Position numbers and translations under genes: made by a program. Below are positions 27,797 through 36,395 of a stretch of DNA of 64,000 nt, one piece after another (the first letter of the stretch is position 1; the number at the start of each line of letters is the position of its first letter). The stretch comes from CAVQUE01 sp046290435 (lineage in GTDB: Bacteria > Actinomycetota > Acidimicrobiia > Acidimicrobiales > UBA8592): contig JBKAGO010000004.1 in the NCBI GenBank assembly GCA_046290435.1, positions 1-64,000 of the forward strand. Direction: 5' to 3'. The notes under the pieces were generated by a model that saw only the letters and a program-made list of their open reading frames with translations, made no database searches and had not been told where the DNA came from.

Positions 27797-28668
27797 AGGC
27801 CGTCGCCGACCGTCACGCCATGGCCGCGGCTCTCGAGGAGATCGGGTACCTGACCGACGACGGGCTGGCCACCGCCCTCTTCCTGGCGGCGTCGCTGCGC
27901 CAGCCGCTGCTGCTCGAGGGCGAACCCGGCGTCGGCAAGACCACCGCCGCAAAGGCGCTCGCCCGGGTCACCGGCGGGCCGCTGCTGCGCCTGCAGTGCT
28001 ACGAGGGCATCACTGCCTCCGAGGCCCTGTACGAGTGGAACTACGCCCGGCAGCTGCTCGAGATCCGCCTCGCCGAATCGGGCGGCTCGGCGGTCAGCGC
28101 CGGCGATCTGTTCTGCGACGACTACCTCCTCGAACGGCCCCTGCTCGCCGCACTGCGCCACCCGGGCCCCGAGCCGGCCGTGCTGCTCATCGACGAGATC
28201 GACCGCGCCGACGACGAATTCGAGGCGCTCCTGTTCGAGTTCCTCGGCGAACGATCGGTGACCATCCCCGAGCTCGGCACCGTGCGGTCGGTGGTCGACC
28301 CCATCGTGGTGCTGACGTCGAACCGCAGCCGGGAACTGCACGACGCCCTCAAGCGCCGGTGCCTCTACCACTGGATCGCCTTCCCCGACGTCGAGCGGGC
28401 CGCGGCGATCGTGCGCCGCAACGTCGCGGCCGCGTCGGATGGCCTGGTCACGGCCGCCACGGCGTTCGTCCACGCAGCCCGCGACCTCGATCTCGACAAG
28501 CCCCCCGGCATCGCCGAGGCCATCGATTGGGTGGGCGCACTCCACGCGCTCGGCGTCGCCGATCTCGACGTCGACACGACTCGCCTCACCCTCGGCGCGG
28601 TGGTCAAGTCGCCCGACGACCTCGACCGGACCGTCGCCGCCCTCGACAGCGGCGACCTCGTGCCGTGA
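27793..28668 (+). CDS. coxD: MoxR-type AAA+ ATPase of the cox cluster (CoxD-like)
   Basis: The 291-residue AAA+ protein has Walker A EGEPGVGKTT near residue 45, Walker B AVLLIDEIDRAD near 132 and sensor TSNRSRELHDALKRRC, all typical of the MoxR family. CoxD works with the VWA protein CoxE to assemble the Cu-S-Mo active centre of CO dehydrogenase. GTG 27793 overlaps the preceding stop. After the stop comes a 41-codon frame and then coxE, the expected partner. Confidence 0.92.
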   Translation: MKAVADRHAMAAALEEIGYLTDDGLATALFLAASLRQPLLLEGEPGVGKTTAAKALARVTGGPLLRLQCYEGITASEALYEWNYARQLLEIRLAESGGSAVSAGDLFCDDYLLERPLLAALRHPGPEPAVLLIDEIDRADDEFEALLFEFLGERSVTIPELGTVRSVVDPIVVLTSNRSRELHDALKRRCLYHWIAFPDVERAAAIVRRNVAAASDGLVTAATAFVHAARDLDLDKPPGIAEAIDWVGALHALGVADLDVDTTRLTLGAVVKSPDDLDRTVAALDSGDLVP

Positions 28669-28790
28669 TCCTCGCCCACCACGAAGCCGTCGCCATCGTG
28701 CAGGGGCTGCTGGTGGTGGCCAGCTCCGGCCTGTCGATCGACATGTTGTGGAGGTGGGCTCGCCGGCGACCGAACCGTCGACGGCGATGA
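28665..28790 (+). CDS. Possible 41-residue small protein between MoxR and CoxE
   Basis: A GTG overlapping the MoxR stop (GTGA) opens a 41-codon frame that ends in the TGA overlapping the coxE ATG (ATGA). The other junctions from XdhC-YHS through MoxR are made the same way, which argues for real translation or at least coupling of coxE. The predicted product has a short hydrophobic stretch (IVQGLLVVASSGLSIDMLW) and an arginine-rich end. Alternatively coxE starts at GTG 28748 or 28754 and this frame is only a linker. I know no homologue. Confidence 0.4.
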   Translation: MILAHHEAVAIVQGLLVVASSGLSIDMLWRWARRRPNRRRR

Positions 28791-30157
28791 CCTCACCGGG
28801 GCCGACGCTGTTCCGGTCCGTCGACGTCGCCACGCTCGGCGCCGCGCTCACGCAGCGGCTGCGCGACGCCGGCATCGAGGTCGGGATGTCGGCCACCGGG
28901 AGATTCGCCGATGCGCTGACCCGCTCGACCGACCGCTCCATGACGACGGTGTACTGGGTGGCGCGCATCACGCTGGTGCACGATCAGCGTGATATCGCCA
29001 CGTTCGACGCCGTGTTCGCAGCGGTGTTCGACGGCGACGGCCTCCCCCGCCGAGAGCCCCGATCCCAGCCGCGCGGGTCGGCGGTGGTGGCCACCGGGAC
29101 GGTGCGTCGCCACTCCTCGGAGACCGACGGGCTCGCCGCCGTGCAGGGTCGGCTGACCACAACAACGACCGCGTCGGTGGTCGACGCCGACGAGGCCGAC
29201 GACGAACCCGTCGAGCCGTCGTCGATCCCGCTGCTGGTGCCCTCCGAGCTGGCGCACCTGGCCGACCGGCCGTTCGAGAGCTTGGAACCCGACGAGCTGC
29301 ACCGCATCGGCGAATGGCTCCAGCGCGAGCTGGCGTCGATCGATCGGCGCCGCAGCCGCCGGACCATGGCGTCGTCGACCTCGGGGACCGTGGACATGCG
29401 CCGCACGCTGGCCCGGGCCCGGGCGACCGGCGGCGAGGTGGCGGTGCTGCGTCGGTCGCGGCCGCGCCGACGACGCCGCGACCTGGTGATGGTGGCCGAC
29501 GTCAGCGCGTCGATGGAGGCGTTCACCCGCGGCTACCTCCAACTCATGCACGGCCTCGTCGCGCATGGCGACGCCGAGGTCTTCACCTTCGCCACCGAGC
29601 TGCGCCGAGTCACCGTGGCGCTACGCGAGGGCGACCCGCAACGGGTGAACGACGCCCTGGGTCACGAGGTCGCGGACCGCTTCGGCGGAACGCGCATCGC
29701 GTCGAGCATCACGGCGCTCAGCCACAGCCCGGTGTGGTCGAATACCGTGCGCGGCGCCGTGGTGATCATCGCCTCCGATGGCTGCGACACCGACGAAGCC
29801 GACGCCCTCGGCGCCGCCATGGCCCGCCTGGCACGTATGGCGCACCGGGTCATCTGGCTGAACCCCCGCGCCGCCGACGACCGCTACGAACCCCTCGCCG
29901 CCGCGATGGCGGCAGCGATGCCGCACATCGACCATTTCTCGAGCGGCCACACCCTGACCACCCTCACCGGCGCCCTCTCGCCGGGACCACGGCTCCGGCG
30001 TGGCATTGGGCCGTTAGCGAGGCCTCCGGCGCATCAGGCGGGCGCCAGCCCCAGACGCTCGCGCACCTCCGCGACGGGGGCGACCGCCACCACCTCGTCG
30101 GAGGGCTCGTCGTCCATCGGCACCAGCGCGGTGCCGACGCACCGATGCAGCGAGTAG
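28787..30157 (+). CDS. coxE: VWA-domain protein CoxE
   Basis: The 456-residue protein belongs to the CoxE VWA family. The N-terminal half is helical and arginine-rich; a variable linker follows, then RRRDLVMVADVSASMEAF near residue 230, a MIDAS motif (DxSxS), and the VIIASDGCD segment later in the domain. It partners MoxR in maturing CO dehydrogenase. ATG 28787 overlaps the preceding small frame; GTG 28748 or 28754 are alternatives. The conserved domain ends near GHTLTTLTGAL; the last 50 or so codons run 124 bases into the oppositely read methyltransferase gene and are low complexity, so the original stop was probably lost or shifted. Confidence 0.85.
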   Translation: MTSPGPTLFRSVDVATLGAALTQRLRDAGIEVGMSATGRFADALTRSTDRSMTTVYWVARITLVHDQRDIATFDAVFAAVFDGDGLPRREPRSQPRGSAVVATGTVRRHSSETDGLAAVQGRLTTTTTASVVDADEADDEPVEPSSIPLLVPSELAHLADRPFESLEPDELHRIGEWLQRELASIDRRRSRRTMASSTSGTVDMRRTLARARATGGEVAVLRRSRPRRRRRDLVMVADVSASMEAFTRGYLQLMHGLVAHGDAEVFTFATELRRVTVALREGDPQRVNDALGHEVADRFGGTRIASSITALSHSPVWSNTVRGAVVIIASDGCDTDEADALGAAMARLARMAHRVIWLNPRAADDRYEPLAAAMAAAMPHIDHFSSGHTLTTLTGALSPGPRLRRGIGPLARPPAHQAGASPRRSRTSATGATATTSSEGSSSIGTSAVPTHRCSE

Positions 30158-30954
30158 CCGTGCCCACGGAGGATGTCGAGCGACCGCGACGGCGCACCGA
30201 AGAGCCGTTCGCTGCTGTCGTTGTGCTCGAGCTGCACGTACCCGATGTGCGCTGCGGCCAGGGCCTTCGCGGCGCCGTCCAACACGGCATCCTCGAAACC
30301 CTCGACGTCGATCTTCAGCGCCGCCACCCGAGAGTCGCCGATGACCTCGTCGAGGGTGACCATCGGGACCCGTAGGAGGCGTCTGGTCGAGCGGCCGGTG
30401 AACAGACCGGCCTGCCCGCGGGCGTCGTCGGAGGCGTCGGTGACGACGTGTCCCATCGTGCCCACGCCGTCGACGAACTCGATCTCGCCGGACGCGGCGC
30501 CCAGGGCCACCTGACGGACCTCGACACGACCACCCAGGTCGTTGAGCGCGACGTTGCTCCGCAGCGCAGCGACCGCAGCCGAGCCAGGTTCGAACGCGAC
30601 GACCTCGGCGCCGCACTCGGCAGCGACGAGGGAGTACACGCCGATGTTCGCGCCTACATCGACGAAGCGATCGCCGGGGCGCAGAAAGTGACGCAGCACG
30701 CTGAGCTCGGCGTGATCCGGGAGTCGCCCCATCAGCACCTTGTGGCTCGCGAGCCGGGGGTCGACGCCACAGAGCAGGTCGTCGCCGATGCGGGTCAGAA
30801 CGGGCATGTCGGTGAGGCGCACGTACGCGTCGGCCACCAACACGGCGGCGACGGCGCGCAGCCGGTGATCGCGATTGTCCGGGTGCTCGATCGTCGAACG
30901 GACGACATCGGCACCGACGCGGGCTGCTTCTCTGATCTTGGCCGGCACGGACAC
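30034..30954 (-). CDS. FkbM-family SAM-dependent methyltransferase
   Basis: The 306-residue protein has the FkbM methyltransferase core: RFVDVGANIGVYSLVAAECGAEVVAFEPG as SAM motif I and acidic loop, LNDLGGRVEVRQVALG, and VAALKIDVEGFEDAVLDGA, the most characteristic FkbM segment. These enzymes usually methylate hydroxyl groups of polyketides or sugars. Target unknown; no biosynthetic cluster is adjacent. I chose GTG 30954, just before a helical N-terminal extension. Its 3' end overlaps the coxE end by 124 bases in convergent orientation. Confidence 0.85.
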   Translation of the reverse strand: MSVPAKIREAARVGADVVRSTIEHPDNRDHRLRAVAAVLVADAYVRLTDMPVLTRIGDDLLCGVDPRLASHKVLMGRLPDHAELSVLRHFLRPGDRFVDVGANIGVYSLVAAECGAEVVAFEPGSAAVAALRSNVALNDLGGRVEVRQVALGAASGEIEFVDGVGTMGHVVTDASDDARGQAGLFTGRSTRRLLRVPMVTLDEVIGDSRVAALKIDVEGFEDAVLDGAAKALAAAHIGYVQLEHNDSSERLFGAPSRSLDILRGHGYSLHRCVGTALVPMDDEPSDEVVAVAPVAEVRERLGLAPA

Positions 30955-31024
30955 TGCGCCGAGTGTAGGTGGGCCCGTGAGACTCGGATCGCACCACAGC
31001 TTCCGCCGCCGGACGCCGGGCAGT

Positions 31025-31111
31025 GGGGTCAAGTCGTACTTTCGACCAACTCCGAACGCCGACCTCCACGGCCGGCAGACCCCGAGTTGGTTGAAAGTAC
31101 GACTTGACCCC
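31025..31111. repeat. REPIN-like inverted repeat, copy B
   Basis: Two 28-base arms (31025-31052 and 31084-31111) starting GGGGTCAAGTCGTACTTTC are reverse complements with one mismatch. The spacer is 31 bases. It lies between the isocitrate lyase and FkbM genes. The arms match copies C and D nearly exactly, the spacers do not. Confidence 0.92.
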
Positions 31112-31139
31112 AGCGGTTGCGAGCGGGATCGGCCCCGTT

Positions 31140-33395
31140 CTAGGCGCTGACCATCTCCAGCAGGCCCGCTGCGTCGTCGGCGAGGAGCTTGGCGACGTTG
31201 GCGGTGTCGACCTCGGCGACGATGATGCCGCCGACCTCGTCACCGACCGACGAGAAGATGCCGAGCTCGGCCATGCGCTGGGTCTGGGCCTGGTTGTCCT
31301 CGGTCGGCGTCAGGTAGTGGATGGCCGCCACCTTGTACCGGTGGATGAGGAACAGGTGCATCAACAGCATCAGGCGCTTGCGGCGCAGTGACTCGTCGAA
31401 GGTGTTCTGATCGTTGACGGTCAACATGACCCGCCCACGACGGTCGGCGAGCTGACCGAACACCACATCGGCGACGAGGTCGTCGCCATCGAGCAGGCTG
31501 AGCTGGAGGATCTCCGAACCCGGGGTGTGGGGGCGCAGCTGCACCGTCAGCGCCCGGTCGACACCGTGGGAGGCCTTCCAGGCGTCGATCCAGCCCTGCA
31601 GCACCCGCGGCGGGACCTCGGTCTGGACCAGGTGCTGGAACTGGGTCGAACCCTTGCCCATGGCCTTGGTGGTGGCGGTACGGCCCGAGGCCGCCATGAG
31701 CGCCGCGTCGAGGCGGGGCCCGCCGACGAGGGTCTGGGGCGTGCGGTACGGCGACTCGAGCAGGCGGAACCGGCGCTGCAGGCGGGCCAGGGCCAACATG
31801 CCATCGGTCTGCAGCGAGGCGCTGAACTCCTCGCTGGCGAGGCCGTCGACCTGATGGCCGCCATAGGTGATGAAGTTGAAGACGAAGCCCATCTTCCCCA
31901 GTTCGATGGGGAACTGGCGCATCTGGTCGTCATCCATGCCCGTGGTGTCCCAGTTGAACGACGGCGACAGGTTGTACGCCATCATCTTGTCGGGGTACAC
32001 GGCCCGGATGGCGTCCGCGAACTCCTTGGCGTCCTCGAGCTCGGCGGTCTTGGTCTCCATCCACAGCAGGTCGCAGAACGGCGCCACGGCCAGGGACTTC
32101 GCGATGGCGTACGGGATGCCGCCCTTGACCTGGTAGTAGCCCTCGGGGGTCTTGGCGAGGTCGGGATCGAAGGTGACGTCGATGCCCATCTCGGCGGCCT
32201 TGGCCTTGGCCTCGTGCCACGACGCGGTGCCGGCGAAGGCGTTCCACTCGTCGATGGTCATGGGCAACTCGGCGCCCTCTTCGATGCGGAAGGCCATGGC
32301 GTCGGCGACGGCGCCGCCGTAGGTGGTGAGCCCGGCGGCGGTCTCCCACGCGTCGACGAACACGTTGGCCGCGGCGTCGAGACCCTGCTCGGCGGTGACC
32401 GATCCGGACTGAATGTCGGCGACGGCCGAAGCGATGGCGTCGGTGATCCCGGCCGAGGCCAGCCACTGGTCGGCGGTGGCGTAGATGTCTTCGGGCACGG
32501 CGTAGAGCAGGTGCCCGTTGAGCTCGGCGATGCCCGCCGCGTGGAACGCCCGGATGATGGCCAGGTACGCATGCTTGTACGAGGGGACGTCGGTGCGGGT
32601 GGCGCCGAAGATGAACGGCTGATCGCGCTCGTCGCCACAGCCGTCGAGCAGGTTGGCGGCCTCGGCGTCGGTTCGGGCCACGATGAGACCGCCGACACCC
32701 ATGATGTCGAGCTGAAAGCGCGCCGCGTTGAGGCGCTTGATCTGCTCGTCGACCGGCACCAGGACCTTGCCGCCCTGGTGGCCGCACTTCTTCACGCCGG
32801 GCTTCTGGTCCTCGATGTGATAGCCGGGCACGCCGACCTCGACGAAGCGGCGGACCAGGTTGCGGACGTGGGCGTCGCCACCGTGACCGGTGTCGGCGTC
32901 GGCGATGATGAACGGCCGGAAATCGGTGACCGGAGTTGCCTCGCGCTCCTCGTCGGTCATCTGGGCCCGGGCGAACTGCTGGTTCTTGTCGGCGGCCAGC
33001 AGGGCCCGCACGATGGTGGCGGCCTCGTCGGGCACGGCGCTGAGGGGGTAGCTGGCGAGGTCGGCGCCGGGATCCTCGTGCAGCGAACCCTTGGCAGAGG
33101 TGGCCCAGCCACCGAGATAGATCCCGGCGATGCCGCTGCGCTTCATGGCGACGGCCTGGCCTGGCGAGTACGGACCGAAGGTGGTGATGCTCTTGCCGGC
33201 GCTGCGGAGCTCCCGCAGATGGGCGTAGAAGCCCTCGGCGGCCTGGCGGGCCACCGTGTAGTCGGGCTGGATGGTGCCGCGCTGCTCGACGACCTGGCGG
33301 GCCGAGTAGAGGCGGGTGATCTCGGCGAAACGCTCGCTGGACATCCAGCTCTCGGTCTCGTCGACTTCGGATTCGAGGAACGCCATTGTTCCCAT
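31140..33395 (-). CDS. aceA: Isocitrate lyase, long (AceA2-type) form
   Basis: The 751-residue enzyme cleaves isocitrate to glyoxylate and succinate, the first step of the glyoxylate shunt. DADTGHGGDAHVRNL and KKCGHQGGKVLVP, with the catalytic cysteine near residue 203, are present, as is the YNLSPSFNWD region. Unlike the short 430-residue enzyme it has a long central insert and a C-terminal extension of over 150 residues, as in mycobacterial Icl2 and many actinobacteria. ATG 33395 and ATG 33386 are both possible starts. No malate synthase gene is in the window. It allows growth on acetate or fatty acids. Confidence 0.93.
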   Translation of the reverse strand: MGTMAFLESEVDETESWMSSERFAEITRLYSARQVVEQRGTIQPDYTVARQAAEGFYAHLRELRSAGKSITTFGPYSPGQAVAMKRSGIAGIYLGGWATSAKGSLHEDPGADLASYPLSAVPDEAATIVRALLAADKNQQFARAQMTDEEREATPVTDFRPFIIADADTGHGGDAHVRNLVRRFVEVGVPGYHIEDQKPGVKKCGHQGGKVLVPVDEQIKRLNAARFQLDIMGVGGLIVARTDAEAANLLDGCGDERDQPFIFGATRTDVPSYKHAYLAIIRAFHAAGIAELNGHLLYAVPEDIYATADQWLASAGITDAIASAVADIQSGSVTAEQGLDAAANVFVDAWETAAGLTTYGGAVADAMAFRIEEGAELPMTIDEWNAFAGTASWHEAKAKAAEMGIDVTFDPDLAKTPEGYYQVKGGIPYAIAKSLAVAPFCDLLWMETKTAELEDAKEFADAIRAVYPDKMMAYNLSPSFNWDTTGMDDDQMRQFPIELGKMGFVFNFITYGGHQVDGLASEEFSASLQTDGMLALARLQRRFRLLESPYRTPQTLVGGPRLDAALMAASGRTATTKAMGKGSTQFQHLVQTEVPPRVLQGWIDAWKASHGVDRALTVQLRPHTPGSEILQLSLLDGDDLVADVVFGQLADRRGRVMLTVNDQNTFDESLRRKRLMLLMHLFLIHRYKVAAIHYLTPTEDNQAQTQRMAELGIFSSVGDEVGGIIVAEVDTANVAKLLADDAAGLLEMVSA

Positions 33396-33435
33396 CTTTC
33401 TGTTCGGGTGCTCTGATCGCCTGACGGCATGGCCG

Positions 33436-33447
33436 TACCCATGGGTA
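33436..33447. promoter_or_regulatory. 12-base perfect palindrome upstream of isocitrate lyase
   Basis: TACCCATGGGTA lies about 40 bases upstream of the isocitrate lyase start and 200 bases before the divergent MFS gene. A 12-base dyad at that place could be an operator, but it matches no regulator site I recognise. Confidence 0.3.
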
Positions 33448-33645
33448 GCCCGACCGCAGGCTTGCCAGCTTAGGACCTCTGGGAGTGGCCCGAACCGGTG
33501 CTGGGCGAAACGGCTCTCTCGGCATCGGCTGGGACGACCCGACGGACGAACGATGAGCGACTGCTACGGTCGAATCCCGGTCACCGCAGCGCTGCTCGAT
33601 GCGCGCGTGGGCACCGGCGACATTCGCCGACCGCGGGGGGATGGC

Positions 33646-35082
33646 ATGGCAACCGAGGTGACAGGAACGTCGGCGCGCCGCGACGATCGTCGACCGAACC
33701 GAGCGTTCGTGGCCTCGATTGCGGCGATGGCGCTGCTGCCCGTGGCCGTCACCGGCACCAACCTGGCGTTTCCCTCCATCGAGCAGGACTTCGCCGAGAC
33801 CAGCCGCACCGTGCTGTCGTGGTCGCTGTCGGGTTACTCGATCGTGCTGGCCGCCTTCACGCTCCTCGGCGGCCAGTTGTCGGACCGTTTCGACGCCAAA
33901 CGCATCTTCCTGGCCGGGTTGGCCGTGTTCGGTCTGGCGTCGCTGCTCGCCGCGATCGCTCCAAACGCTGCGGTCCTGATCGCCGGCCGATCGCTGCAGG
34001 GCGTCGGCGGCGCACTGATCGTCCCCTCGTCGCTGATCGTGGTGACGTCGCAGTGGCCGGCCGATCGGCGGACCTGGGTCATCGGGGTCTGGACCGCCGC
34101 GTTCCCCATCGGTTCGGCGGCCGCACCCTCGCTGACCGCGATCATCCTGCAGGTCGGGTCGTGGCGATGGGTGTTCGCCCTCATGACCGTCATCGCCGTC
34201 GCCGTGGCGGTCCTGGTCGCCCCGATCCGCATCGGCATGCAGGACGGCGCATCGACACAGGCCGACGGGTCGGCGCTGCCGCGGCCCGACATCATCGGGA
34301 TCGTCATCGGCACAGCGGCAGTGGGGTTGCTGGCCCTCGGCATCGTCGAGGGCCCCACCTGGGGGTGGCTGAGCTGGCGCATCATCGGTGCGCTCGGCGT
34401 CGCCGCCGCTCTGGTGCCGCTGTTCATCCGCCGGTCGCTGCGCCACCCACGACCCCTGATCGACCTGCGGCTGTTCCGCATCCCCACCTACTCGGTCGCC
34501 AGCGGTGCGAACGTGTTCATCTCGATCGCCGGGATGAGCGTGTGGCTGATCTGGCCGCTGTTCATGACCAACCAGTGGGGCTACAGCCAGATCGCCGTGG
34601 GGCTGGCGATCACCCCGACGCCGATGCTGGCGGGCGTCGTGTCGATCCTGTCGACCCGGTGGTCGGCCGTGCACGGCTACCGCAGCCTGCTGGTGCCGGG
34701 TTCGATCGTCCTGATCGCGGCGAACCTCTGGTACCTCACGATGCTCGGCACCGAGCCCGCGTACGCCACCGAGATGCTGCCGGGTCTGATCCTGTACGGC
34801 ATCGGGATGGGCCTGACGTTCGCTCCCGTCAATGCCGCCGCCCTGGGCGACGTGCCGCCCACCCAGTACGGCCAGGCCAACGCGGGGTTCAGCACCGGAC
34901 GGTTCCTGAGCGGCGCCATCGGCATCGCTGCGGTCATCGCCGCGCTGGGCGAAGGCGACGACGCCGACCCCATGGCCCCCTACGACCGGGGCTTCACCAT
35001 GCTGGCCATCGCCAGCGCCCTGGCTGCGGTGCTGTTGGTGGTGGCGTGGCCCAGACGCACCACCGCCCCTGCCGAGGCCTGA
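33646..35082 (+). CDS. MFS transporter, DHA2 (14-helix drug:H+ antiporter) family
   Basis: The 478-residue membrane protein begins with a charged tail and then about 14 hydrophobic segments. GGQLSDRFDAKRIFLAG after the second helix is motif A of the major facilitator superfamily, and ALIVPSSLIVVTSQWPADRR is typical of the DHA2 family that exports drugs or dyes by proton antiport. ATG 33646 is preceded by a GGGGGG stretch. Substrate is unknown; no TetR regulator is adjacent. It is divergent from isocitrate lyase. Confidence 0.87.
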   Translation: MATEVTGTSARRDDRRPNRAFVASIAAMALLPVAVTGTNLAFPSIEQDFAETSRTVLSWSLSGYSIVLAAFTLLGGQLSDRFDAKRIFLAGLAVFGLASLLAAIAPNAAVLIAGRSLQGVGGALIVPSSLIVVTSQWPADRRTWVIGVWTAAFPIGSAAAPSLTAIILQVGSWRWVFALMTVIAVAVAVLVAPIRIGMQDGASTQADGSALPRPDIIGIVIGTAAVGLLALGIVEGPTWGWLSWRIIGALGVAAALVPLFIRRSLRHPRPLIDLRLFRIPTYSVASGANVFISIAGMSVWLIWPLFMTNQWGYSQIAVGLAITPTPMLAGVVSILSTRWSAVHGYRSLLVPGSIVLIAANLWYLTMLGTEPAYATEMLPGLILYGIGMGLTFAPVNAAALGDVPPTQYGQANAGFSTGRFLSGAIGIAAVIAALGEGDDADPMAPYDRGFTMLAIASALAAVLLVVAWPRRTTAPAEA

Positions 35083-35142
35083 GCGGCAACGACAGGGGCG
35101 GTCGAGCGTCCATCGGCTCGGAGACCGACGTGACGTGTCGGC

Positions 35143-35616
35143 TCAGAGATACTCGGCGAGGTCGGCGGCGATCTCCTCGGGGGTGACCTGGGGTTCGTAC
35201 CGCTTGACGGCGTTGCCGTTCTTGTCGACCAGGAACTTGGTGAAGTTCCAGACGATGTCGGGCGAATCGCCGGTTCCGGGCTGGGATTCCTTGAGCCACG
35301 CATAGAGCGGGGCAGCACCGTCGCCGTTGACCTCGATCTTGGCGAACATCGGGAACGTCACGCCGTAGTTGGACGTGGCGAACTCGAGCACCTCTTCGTT
35401 GCTGCCGGGTTCCTGCCCACCGAACTGGTTGCAGGGGAAGGCGAGGACGTTGAAGCCCTCGACCTCGTCATGAAGCGCACGCAGACCTGCGTACTGGGGG
35501 GTGAGTCCTCACTTGCTGGCGACGTTGACGACCAGGCAGACCTGATCGCGGTACTTCGACAGCGCCACCGATTCGCCGGTGATGGAGTCCATCTCGAAGT
35601 CGTGGAGTGTGGTCAC
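35143..35616 (-). CDS. Selenocysteine-containing glutathione peroxidase (in-frame TGA)
   Basis: Read through one in-frame TGA (35509-35511, codon 36), this is an intact 157-residue glutathione peroxidase. The TGA falls at the catalytic position in NVASK-U-GLT. The rest of the tetrad is present: Gln68 in CNQFGGQEPG, and Trp123-Asn124 in VWNFTKFL. GTG 35616 follows AAAGGAG at five bases. The enzyme reduces hydroperoxides with glutathione or, more likely in an actinobacterium, thioredoxin or another thiol. It is the short monomeric type. A SECIS-like hairpin begins 14 bases after the TGA, and selA and selB are in the same window. Gene finders that treat TGA only as stop would report a fragment of 82 residues. 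Confidence 0.92.
35477..35511 (-). promoter_or_regulatory. Bacterial SECIS element of the glutathione peroxidase gene
   Basis: Fourteen bases after the TGA the mRNA can form a seven-pair stem, GTACGCA-GGTC-TGCGTGC (35494 down to 35477). Its apical part GCAGGTCTGC is identical to the upper stem-loop of the E. coli fdhF SECIS recognised by SelB. Position just inside the coding region downstream of UGA is the bacterial arrangement. Confidence 0.85.
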
Positions 35617-35804
35617 GACGCTCCTTTCGTGGGGGGCCGCGCCAGTGTAGGACCTGGGTCCGACAGGGCCCGACGGGGTCCGGCGGCGGGCTCGAGGTCA
35701 GGCCGGGCCCTAGGTCACTGGCGGTCCGCCGCCGCACCGACCGATCATGGGCACACAGCCCGGTGTTCGGACCGGGCAGGCCGCCACGACCGGGAGACAC
35801 TCGC

Positions 35805-36215
35805 ATGACCGATGACGAGCACCACATCGATGCCCTCGACACCGACGAGTGCTGGCGGCTGATCTCACGCTCGACCGTAGGGCGCCTGGCGGTGGCGATC
35901 TCGAACCACCCCGACATCTTCCCGGTCAACTACGTCGTCGACGACGGGACCATCGTGGTCAACACCGCGCCGGGCACCAAGCTCGCAGCTGCGGTCCTGG
36001 GCCGCGGCGTGGCGTTCGAGGTCGACGAGCTCGACCACGCCACCCACACCGGTTGGAGCGTGGTGGTGAAGGGCACCGCGAGCGAGATCGAGGACCTTGC
36101 CGGCCTCATGGACGCCGAGGAGCTCGGCATCGAGACCTGGGCCACGAGCGACAAGACCCGCTTCCTGCGCATCACCCCCGACGAGGTCACCGGCCGCCGC
36201 ATCACCCGCAGCTGA
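35805..36215 (+). CDS. Pyridoxamine 5'-phosphate oxidase-fold (split-barrel flavin-binding) protein
   Basis: The 136-residue protein matches the PPOX-like split barrel family: CWRLISRSTVGRLAVAISNHPDIFPVNYVVDDGTIVVNTAPGTKLAAAVLG, then AFEVDELDHATHTGWSVVVKGTA. Members bind FMN, F420 or heme breakdown intermediates and act as small oxidoreductases or as stress proteins. This short form resembles actinobacterial proteins induced in dormancy. ATG 35805 is preceded by GGGAG. It is divergent from the glutathione peroxidase gene, possibly both stress functions. Confidence 0.85.
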   Translation: MTDDEHHIDALDTDECWRLISRSTVGRLAVAISNHPDIFPVNYVVDDGTIVVNTAPGTKLAAAVLGRGVAFEVDELDHATHTGWSVVVKGTASEIEDLAGLMDAEELGIETWATSDKTRFLRITPDEVTGRRITRS

Positions 36216-36236
36216 CCCTGGGGTCACGTAGGGCTG

Positions 36237-36323
36237 GGGTCAAGTCGTACTTTCAACCAACTCCAGGTCGCCGAGCCGGGAGGCCGCACGGTCGACGAGT
36301 TGGTTGGAAGTCGAGTTACGCCA
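36237..36323. repeat. REPIN-like inverted repeat, copy C (right arm decayed)
   Basis: The left 28-base arm (36237-36264) is identical to that of copy D. The right arm (36298 to about 36323) begins GAGTTGGTTG but then carries substitutions and a one-base loss, so the outer GACCCC end is missing. The copy lies between the PPOX-like and MpaB genes. Confidence 0.85.
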
Positions 36324-36395
36324 GAGTGCCCGCATACCCCGAGTAGTCGCCAGTGGGTACGGCCTGCGGCGGCGGTCGTTCGTACGCTGGCAACC

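Noticed and set aside
31527..33416. 629-codon open frame antisense to isocitrate lyase
   Set aside because: Composition typical of a complement frame in high-GC DNA; no domain recognisable.
35143..35616. Glutathione peroxidase as a pseudogene with a nonsense mutation
   Set aside because: The TGA is at the selenocysteine position, a SECIS hairpin follows, the rest of the frame is intact and selA-selB are present.
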